NCBI RefSeq assembly: GCF_003382365.1
Contig: NZ_QTSU01000005.1
Span: 168,603 to 232,602, forward strand
Direction: 5' to 3'
Source of the DNA: Lysobacter silvisoli
GTDB lineage: Bacteria; Pseudomonadota; Gammaproteobacteria; Xanthomonadales; Xanthomonadaceae
DNA length: 64,000 nucleotides
Notes under the pieces: generated by a model
Seen by the model: only the letters and a program-made list of their open reading frames with translations
Told to the model about the DNA's origin: nothing
Databases searched by the model: none
Part shown: positions 8,091 to 17,255 of the stretch, piece after piece
Layout: each line of letters opens with the position of its first letter
How positions within the stretch are numbered: position 1 is the stretch's first letter
Program-made: the position numbers and the translations under genes

Positions 8091-10601
8091 TTAGAAGCGA
8101 TAGTCCAAGCGCACGTAGTAGCTGCCGCCGTTCATGCCGAAGGGCATGGTTTCCCAGCCGTACTTGAAGCCCAGCGACGGGAACGGGTTCACGCCGGGGT
8201 TGTCGGCGCCCACCGTCCACTTGTCCGGGTACTGGTCGAAGATGTTGTTGCCGCCCACGGTCAGGTGCAGATCCTCGTTGAACGAGTAGCGCACCGCCAG
8301 GTCGAACAGGGTCTTGCCGCCCCAGGTCTGCTCCGGCGCGAAGAACTCGCCGGTGACCGAGCCGTAGTAGTTGGCGCGACCGGTGATCTGCCAGTCGCCG
8401 GTCTGATACACCGCCTGCAGCACGTGGTGCGCGCGCGGCTGGCCGCGTTCGACCAGGGTTTCCTGCGCCTGATCGAACAGCTGGCCCGGCGCCAGGATCG
8501 ACGAGTTGGAATGGATCTCGCGCACCTCGGTCTTGTTGAAGTGCACCAGCGCGGTCAGGGTCAGGTTGCTGCCGCCGGCGAACTCGGTGTTGTGGTTGGC
8601 GACGATGTCCAGGCCGGTGGTGCGGGTGTCGATGGCGTTGGTGAAGAACTGCGCCTGGCCCACGCGGAACGGCGACAGCGCGGCGGCGATCGGGCAGTTG
8701 CTGTTGCTGCCGTTGCAGGGCAGCCCGTCGGTGCCCACCGTCTCGGGCGCGATCACGCCGGAGAAGATGATGCGGTCGTCGATGTCGATGCGGAACAGGT
8801 CGGCGGTCAGCGAGAAGCGGTCGTTGGGCTTGAACACCAGGCCCACCGAGCCGCTGCGCGAGGTCTCTTCCTTCAGCGGCGCCACGCCCAGCGCGCGCGT
8901 CACCGCGCTGTCCTGACGCGCGGTCAGGGTGTCGGTGAGGGTGCCGTCGGGGTTGAGGTTGGTCGAGACCTGGTTGTAGTACTGCTGCTGCACGCCCGGT
9001 GCGCGGAAGCCGGTGGACAGGGTGCCGCGGATGGCGAAGCGCTCGGTGGCGTCGAAGCGCGCCGACAGCTTGCCGGTGGTGGTGTTGCCGAAGTCCGAGT
9101 AGTCCTCGAAACGCACCGCGCCGCCGAGCAGGAAGCGGTCGCTGAGGTTGGTTTCGGCGTCGAAGTACAGCGCCATGCTGTGGCGGCCTTCGTCGACCTC
9201 GGTGCCCGGGGTGAAGCCCGGGAAGCCCTGGATGCCGCCCGGCGCGAGGTCGCCGGTCTGGCCGCGGATGATGATGGCCGGATTGTTGGTGCGGCCGTAG
9301 GTGTACGACACCGGGTCGCCGGCCTCGATCGCGTAGTTGTCCTGGCGCCATTCGAAACCGGTGGCCAGGTACAGCGGACGCTCGTTGAAGCCGTTCACGC
9401 TGCCGCGGAAGTCCAGGTTGAACGTGGTCTGGTCGTACTTCAGCGTGCCAGTGTCGGCGCTGGTCGGCGAAGCGGCGTAGATGCCGGCGGCCGGGTTGGC
9501 CGGATCGCGCGGCTCGTACCACCAGCTCACGTTGACCGAGTTGGCCTCTTCGAAGCCGAACTTGCTGCGGCCGTGGTTGATCGAGATGTCCCAATCCCAG
9601 TTCTCGCCCAGCGGCGCCTTGTAACCCACCGCCAGCGAGGCGTCGTCCACCGTGGTCAGGATTTGCGGCAGGAAGCCGTTGGGGTACAGCGCCGGCACCG
9701 TGCGGTTGTCGCCGGCACTGCGGAAGAAGCCGGAGGAATCGCCCTCGCGGCGCGAGATGCCGCCGAACCAGTACAGCTCGCCCTTGCCCACCGGCAGGCC
9801 GCCGTTGAGCCACAGGTAATAGTCCTTGGCGTCGGCGTCGCCCAGGCGCTGGGTCACGCGTGGCGGGTTGGTGCGCAGGCTGTCGGGGCCGGCGCGGTTG
9901 GTCTCGTTGCGGTTGCGCGCTTCGGCCGAGAGGTTGATGAAGCCTTCGCCGCCGAGCTTGAAGCCGGTGTTGACCGAACCGTGCAGCATCTCGCCGTCGC
10001 CGGCGTAGTACTGCGCGCCCTCCACCGACAGTTCGGTGTGGTCGGTCTGGCGCTTGAGGATGATGTTGATCACGCCGGCGATCGCGTCGGAGCCGTACTG
10101 CGCGGCGGCGCCGTCGCGCAGCACTTCGATGCGCTCGATCGCCGAGACCGGAATCGCGTTGATGTCGGTGCCGGCCGAACCGCGGCCGATGGTCTGCTGC
10201 ACGTTGACCAGCGCCTGCTGGTGGCGGCGCTTGCCGTTGACCAGCACCAGCACCTGGTCCGGACCCAGCGCGCGCAGCGTGGCCGGGCGCAGGATGTCGG
10301 TGCCGTCGCTGACGAAGGTGCGCGAGAAGTTGAACGAGGGTTCCAGCATCTGCAGGATCTGGCCGACCTCGAGCGCGCCGGTGGCGTTGATCTCTTCGCG
10401 GCCGATCACGTCCACCGGTGCGGCGGTGTCCTCGGCGGTGCGCCCGCGCACGCGCGAGCCGATGACCTGGACCGCGTCCAGGGTGGTCGCCGATTCTTCG
10501 CCGGCGGGCGCTGCGGTTTGGGCGTAGGCGGGGGCCAGGGCGCCGGCGGCCATAGCGGCGGCCACGGCCAGGGCCAGTCGATTGCGGTGCACTGCGGGCA
10601 T
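8091..10601 (-). CDS. TonB-dependent receptor
   Basis: An 836-residue outer-membrane TonB-dependent receptor. It has a Sec signal ending AGALAPAYAQ, a Ton-box-like segment (TTLDAVQVIGSRV) and a plug with VLVLVNGKRRHQQAL and [23 protein letters not shown] 22-strand barrel follows and ends in aromatic YYVRLDYRF, the C-terminal signal for the BAM machinery. The plug motifs (VNGKRRH, GTDINAIP) place it in the large Xanthomonadaceae receptor group with wide nutrient substrates; no heme or siderophore signature was seen. It is a single gene flanked by its own terminator. The ATG at 10601 is preceded by GCAAGGAATC. Confidence 0.95.
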   Translation of the reverse strand: MPAVHRNRLALAVAAAMAAGALAPAYAQTAAPAGEESATTLDAVQVIGSRVRGRTAEDTAAPVDVIGREEINATGALEVGQILQMLEPSFNFSRTFVSDGTDILRPATLRALGPDQVLVLVNGKRRHQQALVNVQQTIGRGSAGTDINAIPVSAIERIEVLRDGAAAQYGSDAIAGVINIILKRQTDHTELSVEGAQYYAGDGEMLHGSVNTGFKLGGEGFINLSAEARNRNETNRAGPDSLRTNPPRVTQRLGDADAKDYYLWLNGGLPVGKGELYWFGGISRREGDSSGFFRSAGDNRTVPALYPNGFLPQILTTVDDASLAVGYKAPLGENWDWDISINHGRSKFGFEEANSVNVSWWYEPRDPANPAAGIYAASPTSADTGTLKYDQTTFNLDFRGSVNGFNERPLYLATGFEWRQDNYAIEAGDPVSYTYGRTNNPAIIIRGQTGDLAPGGIQGFPGFTPGTEVDEGRHSMALYFDAETNLSDRFLLGGAVRFEDYSDFGNTTTGKLSARFDATERFAIRGTLSTGFRAPGVQQQYYNQVSTNLNPDGTLTDTLTARQDSAVTRALGVAPLKEETSRSGSVGLVFKPNDRFSLTADLFRIDIDDRIIFSGVIAPETVGTDGLPCNGSNSNCPIAAALSPFRVGQAQFFTNAIDTRTTGLDIVANHNTEFAGGSNLTLTALVHFNKTEVREIHSNSSILAPGQLFDQAQETLVERGQPRAHHVLQAVYQTGDWQITGRANYYGSVTGEFFAPEQTWGGKTLFDLAVRYSFNEDLHLTVGGNNIFDQYPDKWTVGADNPGVNPFPSLGFKYGWETMPFGMNGGSYYVRLDYRF

Positions 10602-10729
10602 GGGTTCGATTCCTTGCGAGGGGCGGGCGGCGGACGTCGCCGACGTCCGGGCCGAGGTTCACAAGTTCTTAACCTTTGCGCAATAAGCCGTGTGACTGTG
10701 CCGACTTTGGCTTGTCCACGCCCGTCACA

Positions 10730-11176
10730 CTATGACGAACGCGTGTCCGCCAGACGCGCGTCGATGCGCTGCAGCAGCAGCGCCAGCGGGGTCGAGGCCG
10801 TGGCCAGGCCGGCCAGCACGCCCAGGGCGTTGGCCACCGCGTCGCGGCTGTCGCCCATGCGGCCCTCGGCCAGCGCCGCCTGGGCGTATTCCAGGGCCAC
10901 GCCCAGCACGATCAGCCCGGCCGCGCTCAGCGCCTGCGGCCGCATGCGCGCGAACAGCATCACCGCGTAGGCGGCCAGCGCGAAGTAGGTAAGGAAGTGC
11001 CCGACCTTGTCCGAGCCGGGGAACGGCGAGGACGGCAGGCCGCTGCCGGGCAGCAAGGACACCGCCACGGTGGCGATCACGCCCGCCGCGCCCAGCGCCA
11101 GCCAGCGCCGCGGCGTGCGCAACGGGCGCAGCCACGGGCCCTTGGGCGCGTCATCGCGCCGGCGTGCGGCGCTCAC
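10730..11176 (-). CDS. VanZ family membrane protein
   Basis: A 148-residue membrane protein of the VanZ family: about four transmembrane segments, and the family pattern SDKVGHFLTYFALAAYAV and ALEYAQAALAEGRMGDSRDAVANALG. In Gram-positives VanZ gives low-level teicoplanin resistance; most Gram-negative homologues have no assigned role. The start is taken as GTG at 11176 because it overlaps the stop codon of the upstream methyltransferase gene (GTGA), which implies coupling. No ATG start is available in a sensible position. Confidence 0.85.
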   Translation of the reverse strand: MSAARRRDDAPKGPWLRPLRTPRRWLALGAAGVIATVAVSLLPGSGLPSSPFPGSDKVGHFLTYFALAAYAVMLFARMRPQALSAAGLIVLGVALEYAQAALAEGRMGDSRDAVANALGVLAGLATASTPLALLLQRIDARLADTRSS

Positions 11177-12375
11177 AGGCGGTGGCTCAGGTCGCCGGCC
11201 AGGAAGGCCACGCCGAACTCCACGTCCTTCTCGAAGCCCATCACCTGGAAACGCTCGCCCATTTCGCTGGGCAGGGTCAGGCGCTTGACCTCGTTGTGGC
11301 GGCGCTGGCGCTCGGCCGGATCGGCGATGGCCTCGATGCGTTCCAACACGCCGGCCAGGCCGTTGCCGAGCAGGAAGCTGGCCTGCGAGCAGTAGCCGGC
11401 GAAATCGAAGCCGGCCGCCACGCCGGCCTCGGCCAGCGCGGTGAAATCCACCGACGCGGTCAAATCCTGCAGGCCCGGCCACAGCAGCGCGTCGTGGTGC
11501 ATGCGATGGCGGTAGAACGCGCGCAGGGTGCCGTCGCTGCGCTCGGGTGCGTAGTACTCCGCGCGCGCGTAGCCGTAATCGACGAACAGCATGGCGCCCG
11601 CGCGCAGGCCGCCGGACACCGCCTGGATCCAGTACGGCAGCTGCGGCAGCAGCTCGGAGCGGTAGCCCTCGTCCAGCGTGCGTTCGATGCGGCGTTCGAC
11701 ATGGCGCACCGCGTTGCCGAGGAAGGCGTCGGCCTCGCGCAGTTCGATCGCGAAACCGTCGCCGGCCACGACCACGTGCTCCTCGTAGACCTCGCCGTTG
11801 CGGATCGCGAAGCGCGGCGTGGGCAGCGCGTCGATGACCTCGTTGGCGAACAGCACGCCGTCCCAATCCTCCGGGAATGGACCGTCCAGCCATTCCACCA
11901 ACTCGAACAGCGGCGGCGTCAGCCGCTGCTGCAGGCGTTCGCGCTGGCGCAGGCGCAGCTCGGCGCTGGGCTCGAGGATGGCGTAGCGGTCGGGCAGCGC
12001 ATCCAGCTCCAGCAGCCGCTTCAGCGCGACCTCGGCGAAGGCGCCGGTGCCGCCGCCCAGTTCCAGGAAACGCGCGCTCGGGCCGAGCTGGCGCAGCACC
12101 GGCGCCACCGCCTCGGCCACGCAGGCGGCGAAGATCGGGCCGATCTCGGGCGCGGTGACGAAGTCGCCGTCGGAGCCGAACTTACGCGAGCCGGCGCTGT
12201 AATACCCCAGCCCCGGCGCGTACAGCGCCAGCTCCATGTAGCGCGAAAACGGGATGGCGCCGTCGCCGGCCTGGATCTGCGCGCGGATCAGCGCTTCCAG
12301 TCGCGCGCTGTGCTCCAGCGCGTCGGGGCCGGGTGCGGGCAGCGTGGCGGGGTCTTGGGGTCGGGCATCGGACAT
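11173..12375 (-). CDS. SAM-dependent methyltransferase, MidA/NDUFAF7 family (DUF185)
   Basis: A 400-residue class I SAM-dependent methyltransferase of the DUF185 family (PF02636). Mitochondrial members (MidA/NDUFAF7) dimethylate an arginine of the complex I subunit NDUFS2. Motifs seen: PFSRYMELALYAPGLGYYSAG near residue 40, FGSDGDFVTAPEIGPIFA, the SAM-binding FLELGGGTGAFAE, and VLFANEVIDALPTPRF. Bacterial homologues are common and their substrate is unproven. The ATG at 12375 lies 97 bp from the divergently transcribed pteridine reductase gene; VanZ is coupled downstream. Confidence 0.9.
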   Translation of the reverse strand: MSDARPQDPATLPAPGPDALEHSARLEALIRAQIQAGDGAIPFSRYMELALYAPGLGYYSAGSRKFGSDGDFVTAPEIGPIFAACVAEAVAPVLRQLGPSARFLELGGGTGAFAEVALKRLLELDALPDRYAILEPSAELRLRQRERLQQRLTPPLFELVEWLDGPFPEDWDGVLFANEVIDALPTPRFAIRNGEVYEEHVVVAGDGFAIELREADAFLGNAVRHVERRIERTLDEGYRSELLPQLPYWIQAVSGGLRAGAMLFVDYGYARAEYYAPERSDGTLRAFYRHRMHHDALLWPGLQDLTASVDFTALAEAGVAAGFDFAGYCSQASFLLGNGLAGVLERIEAIADPAERQRRHNEVKRLTLPSEMGERFQVMGFEKDVEFGVAFLAGDLSHRL

Positions 12376-12472
12376 GCGGGCAGTATAAGGAAGCGCGCCG
12401 TGATCCCATCGCGAGCGCTGCGCTCGCGTTTCCTCGTTACTCTCTACGCGTTCCTACGACCAGGCCCCCGTC

Positions 12473-13207
12473 ATGTCCGCACCCGTCGCTCTGATCACCG
12501 GCAGCGCCAAGCGCATCGGCGCGGCCATCGCGCGCACGCTGCATGCCGACGGCTACGACCTGGCCCTGCACTATCGGGGCTCGGCCGACGCCGTGGCCGC
12601 GCTGGCGGCGGAGCTGGAAGCGGCGCGACCGGGCAGCACCCTGACCCTGCAGGCCGATCTGGCCGAGTTCGACCGCCTGCCCGAGCTGGTCGCGCATACG
12701 GTGGGCCGTTACGGCCGCCTGGACGCGCTGGTCAACAACGCCTCCGGCTTCGCGCCCACGCCGCTGGGCAGCGCCACGCCCGCGCAATGGGACGCGCTGT
12801 TCGCCAGCAACGCGCGCGCCCCGTTCTTCCTGGCCCAGGCCGCGGCGCCGCACCTGAAGGCCGCGCACGGCGCCATCGTCAACCTGGTCGACATCTACGC
12901 CGAACAGCCGCTGCGCGAACACACGCTGTACTGCATGGCCAAGGCCGCGCTGGTCATGGCCACGCGCTCGCTGGCGCTGGAACTGGCGCCGCAGGTGCGG
13001 GTCAACGCGGTCGCGCCCGGCGCGATCCTGTGGCCCGAAGACGGCAAGGACGAGGCGGCGCAGGCCGCGATGCTGGCGCGCACGCCGCTGGGCCGGACCG
13101 GCACGCCCGAGGAGATCGCCGAAGCGGTGCGCTGGCTGTTGCGCGAAGCGCGCTATACCACCGGTCAGGTGCTGCGGGTGGATGGGGGGCGGTTGTTGGG
13201 GGGGTAG
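12473..13207 (+). CDS. Pteridine reductase (short-chain dehydrogenase)
   Basis: A 244-residue classical SDR. The cofactor loop is TGSAKRIGAAIA, where the arginine after the glycine motif indicates NADPH as in pteridine reductases. NNASGF and the catalytic Tyr-x-x-x-Lys (YCMAKAALV) follow. The spacing, and the location beside folK and folB, support a role in reducing dihydropterins/dihydrofolate, as in the FolM/PTR1 group; Xanthomonads carry this gene in this neighbourhood. An unspecific SDR function cannot be excluded from sequence alone. Read divergently from the MidA-like gene. Confidence 0.85.
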   Translation: MSAPVALITGSAKRIGAAIARTLHADGYDLALHYRGSADAVAALAAELEAARPGSTLTLQADLAEFDRLPELVAHTVGRYGRLDALVNNASGFAPTPLGSATPAQWDALFASNARAPFFLAQAAAPHLKAAHGAIVNLVDIYAEQPLREHTLYCMAKAALVMATRSLALELAPQVRVNAVAPGAILWPEDGKDEAAQAAMLARTPLGRTGTPEEIAEAVRWLLREARYTTGQVLRVDGGRLLGG

Positions 13208-13215
13208 CGCCGAAG

Positions 13216-13350
13216 TTGTCCCTTCTCCCGCTTGCGGGAGAAGGTGCCCGTAGGGCGGATGAGGGCGTGCGATGGCGCAGTTGCGGCGCGAGTGGGCTAG
13301 TCCGCGTGCCCTCACCCCAACCCCTCTCCCGCAAGCGGGAGAGGGGCTAG
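13216..13350. repeat. Inverted repeat, CTCTCCCGC family (copy 1)
   Basis: Paired hairpin units: TTCTCCCGCTTGCGGGAGAA at about 13222-13241 and CTCTCCCGCAAGCGGGAGAG at about 13324-13343, with CCTCACCCCAACC spacer sequence between. It lies at the convergent junction between the pteridine reductase gene and the DUF6159 gene. A related cluster is at 63537-63700. Confidence 0.8.
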
Positions 13351-13363
13351 AAGCAGCGGTTAG

Positions 13364-14194
13364 TTACTTGGTCCGGAACGCGCTTTCCAGCTGCAGCGCG
13401 CGGAACGCTTCCGGCGCCTGGCCGTCGTGGGCGTAACGGTACAGCGCGGCCGAGTAGATGCCGCTCAGCGCCGCCTGGTACACGCCCAGCAGCAGCATCA
13501 GGGTCACGAACACTGCCGCCACCGCCACCGCCAGGCCCACCGAAGCCTGCGCGGCCAGGTAGGTCAGGCCGACGCCGGCCAGCACCACCAGCAGCATGAT
13601 CAGGCCGAACACGGCGCCGATGCCCACGTTGCCGATCGCGTTCTCGCCCCAGGTCTTCTTCAGCAGCGCGATGCTGCGCTTGAGCGCCTCGATCGGGCCC
13701 ACGTCCTGGCTCACCAGCACCGGCACCACCAGGAACGTCGCCAGGGTCCAGGCCGCGCCCAGGCCGGCGCCGATCATGCGCACCAGGAAGTTGTTGTCGC
13801 GGTCCTTCAGCGACTGCAGGATCAGGCCCACGGTGGCGGCGATGGCCGCATAGCCCAGGATCGCCGGCAGCCGCGACTTGGCCGCGTTGATGCCGTCGCG
13901 CAGGGTCGGATCGCCGCCGTCCAAGCGGATCATCGCCGCGCCGACCAGGGCGCAGTTGAAGAAGATGATCACGCTGTACTGACAGAAGTAGAACAAGAAG
14001 CCGAACACCACGCCGCCCACGCCCACGCCGTTCTCGAACACGCGCAGCGCGAACATCGGAATCAGGAACGTGGCCAGCACCACCAGCGTCGCGGCGCCGG
14101 ACAGGATCGGGAACAGCATCAGCTCCTTGTCCGAACGCAGCACCCCCGCGCTCGCCTTGACCAGTTGCCAGCTACGCGAAAACTTGTCGAACAT
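13364..14194 (-). CDS. DUF6159 family multi-pass membrane protein
   Basis: A 276-residue integral membrane protein with six or more hydrophobic segments, starting MFDKFSRSWQLVKASAGVL. The N-terminal phrase 'W.L.K.S..VL..DKELM.FP..S' and the inner motif LVVPVLVSQDVGPIEALKRS are characteristic of the DUF6159/YihY-like family found in many bacteria. Function unknown. The start at 14194 is preceded by AGGGGGA. It lies downstream of folK on the same strand with a 142-bp gap. Confidence 0.82.
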   Translation of the reverse strand: MFDKFSRSWQLVKASAGVLRSDKELMLFPILSGAATLVVLATFLIPMFALRVFENGVGVGGVVFGFLFYFCQYSVIIFFNCALVGAAMIRLDGGDPTLRDGINAAKSRLPAILGYAAIAATVGLILQSLKDRDNNFLVRMIGAGLGAAWTLATFLVVPVLVSQDVGPIEALKRSIALLKKTWGENAIGNVGIGAVFGLIMLLVVLAGVGLTYLAAQASVGLAVAVAAVFVTLMLLLGVYQAALSGIYSAALYRYAHDGQAPEAFRALQLESAFRTK

Positions 14195-14336
14195 CGATCC
14201 GTCCCCCTGACGTGGTTGAAGGCTGCATGCTCGGGCCAAATCCCGCGCATCGCAAGCGCCGTGGGTAACGGACCGACCGGCGGAGGCGGCAGCGACCGGG
14301 TAGACGCCAGGCAGGCGCCGAATGTGACATCGGCGC

Positions 14337-14825
14337 CTACTCGCCGATGTCGGCCACCACCGCCGGCTCGCCGTGCTCGGGATGCGCGCGCCACAGTTGG
14401 GCCAGGCTGCGCCCGTCACCGGGCACCACCGCCTCGGGCGCGATGTCGGCCAGCGGCCGCAGCACGAAGGCGTGCTTGAGCTCCGGACGCGGAATGCGCA
14501 GGTTGCCCTGCCCTTCCAGCACGCGCTCATCGAACAGCACGATGTCGATGTCCAGGGTGCGGTCGCCGTAGCGCGGGCCGCTGCGGTCGCGTCCGTGCGC
14601 GTCTTCCAGCGCGTGCAGCCAGTCGTTGAGCGCCTGCGGCTCCAGGTCGCTGTCGATCACCGCCGCGCTGTTGTAGAAGTCGGCGCCGTCGAAGCCGACC
14701 GCACGGGTGCGGTACACCGGCGACAGCCGCACCGCGCCGAAGCGCTCGCGCAGCGCGGCGATCGCGCCGCGCAGGTGGAAGGCGGCATCGAGATTGCTGC
14801 CCAGACTGAGGTAGGCCTTGCCCAT
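14337..14825 (-). CDS. folK: 2-amino-4-hydroxy-6-hydroxymethyldihydropteridine pyrophosphokinase
   Basis: A 162-residue HPPK, which transfers pyrophosphate from ATP to 6-hydroxymethyl-7,8-dihydropterin in folate synthesis. Family landmarks: AYLSLGSNL at the N-terminus, SPVYRTRAVG, DFYNSAAVI, and the signature RYGDRTLDIDIVLFD with the two Mg-binding aspartates, then IPRPELKHAFVL. Full-length. It follows folB by 45 bp on the same strand. Confidence 0.97.
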   Translation of the reverse strand: MGKAYLSLGSNLDAAFHLRGAIAALRERFGAVRLSPVYRTRAVGFDGADFYNSAAVIDSDLEPQALNDWLHALEDAHGRDRSGPRYGDRTLDIDIVLFDERVLEGQGNLRIPRPELKHAFVLRPLADIAPEAVVPGDGRSLAQLWRAHPEHGEPAVVADIGE

Positions 14826-14870
14826 CGGCGGCGGTCCGCTGCGTGTGGTGGGAATGCGGGACGCCGCGGC

Positions 14871-15230
14871 TCAGGCCGGATCGCGCTCGCGCACGATGCT
14901 CACGCCCACCGCGCGCGCGCCGCGCACCGCGCCGGGCTTGCTCAGTTTCAACCGCACCCGGCGCACGCCGAACTCGTCGATCACGATCGCCGCCACGCGC
15001 TCGGCCAGGGTCTCGACCAGGCCGAAGTCCGACTGCGACACGTATTCGATGATGCGCTTGCTCACCGCCTTGTAGTTCAGCGTGTCCTCGATGGCGTCGC
15101 TGGCGGCGGGAATGCGGTTGTCGAACGTCATCTCCAGGTCGAACACCAGCGGCTGGCGGATGCGCCGCTCCCAGTCGTAGATGCCGATCAGCGCCTCGAT
15201 CTCGAGGCCTTCGATGAAGACGTGGTCCAT
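14871..15230 (-). CDS. folB: Dihydroneopterin aldolase
   Basis: A 119-residue FolB that converts 7,8-dihydroneopterin to 6-hydroxymethyl-7,8-dihydropterin plus glycolaldehyde. Landmarks: MDHVFIEGLEIEALIGIYDWE with the conserved Gly-Ile-Tyr-Asp-Trp-Glu segment, DTLNYKAVSKRI, LVETLAERVA with the substrate-binding Glu, and the C-terminal RLKLSKPGAV with the catalytic Lys. The ATG at 15230 is chosen because upstream in-frame sequence shows no family similarity. It sits between tsaD and folK in a run of minus-strand genes. Confidence 0.96.
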   Translation of the reverse strand: MDHVFIEGLEIEALIGIYDWERRIRQPLVFDLEMTFDNRIPAASDAIEDTLNYKAVSKRIIEYVSQSDFGLVETLAERVAAIVIDEFGVRRVRLKLSKPGAVRGARAVGVSIVRERDPA

Positions 15231-15283
15231 GGGCTGCCGTGATTCGTGACTCGTGATGCCGCAAAGCCTACAGGACGCGGCGC

Positions 15284-16309
15284 TCAAACCACCTCGGGCA
15301 AGGTCGCCATGTCCCAGCGCGGCGTCACCTTCACCGACGCGTCCTCGTGCTGCCCGGCCAGCAGCCGCAGCGCGCCGGCGTAGGCGATCATCGCGCCGTT
15401 GTCGGTGCAGAACGCCGGGCGCGGGAACGCGACCCGGCCGCCGCGGCGCTGCGCCATTTGCGCCAGCCGCGCGCGCAGGCGCTTGTTCGCGCCCACGCCG
15501 CCGGCCACCACCAGGGTCTCGCAGCCGGCCGCATCCAGCGCGCGCTCGCACTTGATCGCCAGGGTCTCCACCACCGCGTCCTCGAAACCGCGGGCGATGT
15601 CGGCCATGGTCTGCTCGCTCTGGTCGCTGTCGCGCCAGGCCAGCAGCACCTGGGTCTTCAGGCCGCTGAAGCTGAAATCCAGGCCCGGCCGGTCGGTCAT
15701 GGGCCGGGCGAACTTGTACGCGCCGGCGCGGCCGCGCTCGGCCAGCGCGGCCAGCTGCGGCCCGCCCGGATAGGGCAGGCCCATGAGCTTGGCGGTCTTG
15801 TCGAAGGCCTCGCCGGCGGCGTCGTCCAGGGTCTCGCCCAGCAGCCGGTAGCGGCCGATGGCCTCCACCGACACCAGCTGGGTATGCCCGCCGGAGACCA
15901 GCAGGGCCACGAACGGCGGCTGCGGGCGGCCCTGCGGGTCGTCCTCCATCAGCGGCGCCAGCAGGTGGCCTTCCATGTGATGCACGGCCACGGCCGGGCG
16001 GTCCAGGGCCCAGGCCAGGGACCGGGCCACGCCGGCGCCTACCAGCAGGGCGCCGACCAGGCCGGGGCCCGCGGTGTAGGCCACCCCGTCCAGGTCGGCC
16101 ACGTCCAGGCCGGACTCGGCCAGGGTCTGGCGGATCAACGGCAGCAACTTGCGCACGTGGTCGCGGCTGGCCAGCTCGGGCACCACCCCGCCGTACTCGG
16201 CGTGCAGGGCGATCTGGCTGTACAGGGCGTGCGCGCGCAGGCCGGCGTCGGTGTCGTACACCGCCACACCGGTCTCGTCGCAGCTGGTTTCTATGCCCAG
16301 AACCTTCAC
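15284..16309 (-). CDS. tsaD: tRNA N6-adenosine threonylcarbamoyltransferase
   Basis: A 341-residue TsaD (Kae1/Gcp), the catalytic subunit that places threonylcarbamoyl on A37 of ANN-decoding tRNAs, with TsaB/TsaE. Motifs: [17 protein letters not shown] at the N-terminus, the metal-binding [22 protein letters not shown], and [13 protein letters not shown] near the C-terminus. The start is GTG at 16309: it follows a GAGAGG ribosome binding site and gives the standard N-terminus, whereas a longer reading to 16360 would add 17 non-conserved residues. Divergent from rpsU. Confidence 0.97.
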   Translation of the reverse strand: MKVLGIETSCDETGVAVYDTDAGLRAHALYSQIALHAEYGGVVPELASRDHVRKLLPLIRQTLAESGLDVADLDGVAYTAGPGLVGALLVGAGVARSLAWALDRPAVAVHHMEGHLLAPLMEDDPQGRPQPPFVALLVSGGHTQLVSVEAIGRYRLLGETLDDAAGEAFDKTAKLMGLPYPGGPQLAALAERGRAGAYKFARPMTDRPGLDFSFSGLKTQVLLAWRDSDQSEQTMADIARGFEDAVVETLAIKCERALDAAGCETLVVAGGVGANKRLRARLAQMAQRRGGRVAFPRPAFCTDNGAMIAYAGALRLLAGQHEDASVKVTPRWDMATLPEVV

Positions 16310-16354
16310 AGGCGGGCCTCTCGGATGGGGTCTTGCGCCTTCATGGGGGCTATG

Positions 16355-16384
16355 TTGCACCTTCCGTAGCCCCGCCGCTATAAT
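16355..16384 (+). promoter_or_regulatory. Sigma-70 promoter of rpsU
   Basis: TTGCAC (16355-16360) and a perfect TATAAT (16379-16384) separated by 18 bp, ending about 50 bp before the rpsU start codon. This is the cleanest housekeeping promoter in the window. Confidence 0.8.
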
Positions 16385-16434
16385 GCACGGCTCGCCCGGT
16401 CTGCACGGGCCGGTCCCCGAATCCGAGATTACGT

Positions 16435-16650
16435 ATGCCCAGCGTCAAAGTCCGCGAAAACGAGCCCTTCGAGTTTGCCCTGCGTCGTTTCAAGCGCACC
16501 TGCGAAAAGGCCGGCGTGCTCGCCGAGACCCGCAAGCGCGAGTTCTACGAAAAGCCGACCCAGGAGCGCAAGCGCAAGGCCGCCGCTGCGGTGAAGCGTC
16601 AGGCGCGCCGCGCCTCGCGCGACGTCACCAAGCGCCAGCGCTTGTACTGA
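16435..16650 (+). CDS. rpsU: 30S ribosomal protein S21
   Basis: A 71-residue S21 with the family pattern [18 protein letters not shown] and the basic C-terminal helix ending [11 protein letters not shown]21 helps base-pairing of the 16S 3' end with mRNA. It heads the rpsU-yqeY-dnaG group, as in the macromolecular-synthesis region of many proteobacteria. Confidence 0.98.
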   Translation: MPSVKVRENEPFEFALRRFKRTCEKAGVLAETRKREFYEKPTQERKRKAAAAVKRQARRASRDVTKRQRLY

Positions 16651-16701
16651 TCGCGCATCCCGTGTGCCCTGCCTTACGGTAGGGTACCGCGGATGACATC
16701 G

Positions 16702-16732
16702 AGCCGGCCGCGCCTTGCGCCGCCGGCTTTTT
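16702..16732 (+). terminator. Terminator or attenuator after rpsU
   Basis: AGCCGGC (16702-16708) pairs with GCCGGCT (16722-16728) through a GC-rich loop and is followed by a T run to 16732. It lies between rpsU and yqeY. It probably limits read-through from the strong rpsU promoter into dnaG, comparable to the attenuator seen between these genes in E. coli. Confidence 0.7.
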
Positions 16733-16802
16733 GCGTTTCGGCCGCCACGCAGCCGCGCAATTCCCCACAGCCCCCACCCGGCCGCCGTGCCAGGAGCCAG
16801 CC

Positions 16803-17249
16803 ATGAGCCTCAAGCTACGCCTCACCGACGACATGAAGGCCGCGATGAAGAGCGGCGACAAGCACAGCCTGGGCGTGATCCGTCTGATCAACGCCGCGAT
16901 CAAGCAGAAGGAAGTCGACGAGCGCATCGAGCTGGACGACGCCGCGGTGATCGCTGTGCTGGACAAGATGGTCAAGCAGCGCCGCGACTCGGTCAGCCAG
17001 TTCGAAGCCGCCGCGCGCGAGGACCTGGCTTCGGTCGAGCGCGAGGAGATCGCGGTGATCGAGCGCTACGTGCCGGCCAAGCTGGGCGAAGCCGAGATCC
17101 TGGCCGCGATCGACGCCGCCATCGCCGAGACCGGCGCCACCGGCCCGGCCGACATGGGCAAGCTGATGGGTCCGCTCAAGGCCAAGCTGGCCGGCCAGGC
17201 CGATATGGGTCTGGTGTCGGCGCTGGTGAAGAAGCGCTTGGCGGGCTGA
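16803..17249 (+). CDS. GatB/YqeY domain protein
   Basis: A 148-residue YqeY protein whose fold matches the tRNA-interacting tail of GatB amidotransferase subunits. Recognised from MSLKLRLTDDMKAAMKSGDK, VIRLINAAIKQKEVDER, the helical KQRRDSVSQFEAA, and the C-terminal GADMGKLMGPL-type segment followed by GQADMGLVSALVKKRL. A role in tRNA metabolism is assumed from the fold and the location between rpsU and dnaG, a conserved order. The ATG at 16803 follows CCAGGAGC. Confidence 0.95.
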   Translation: MSLKLRLTDDMKAAMKSGDKHSLGVIRLINAAIKQKEVDERIELDDAAVIAVLDKMVKQRRDSVSQFEAAAREDLASVEREEIAVIERYVPAKLGEAEILAAIDAAIAETGATGPADMGKLMGPLKAKLAGQADMGLVSALVKKRLAG

Positions 17250-17255
17250 AGTGCG

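Noticed and set aside
8265..10970. A 901-codon plus-strand open frame
   Set aside because: It is antisense to the receptor at 8091-10601 and has no recognisable domain or ribosome binding site.
13216..13350. CRISPR array
   Set aside because: Repeated hairpin units are inverted and irregularly spaced with no array of identical direct repeats and unique spacers; no cas gene is present in the window.
16310..16360. Upstream start for tsaD at 16360
   Set aside because: The added 17 residues are not conserved, whereas the GTG at 16309 has a good ribosome binding site and gives the standard N-terminus.
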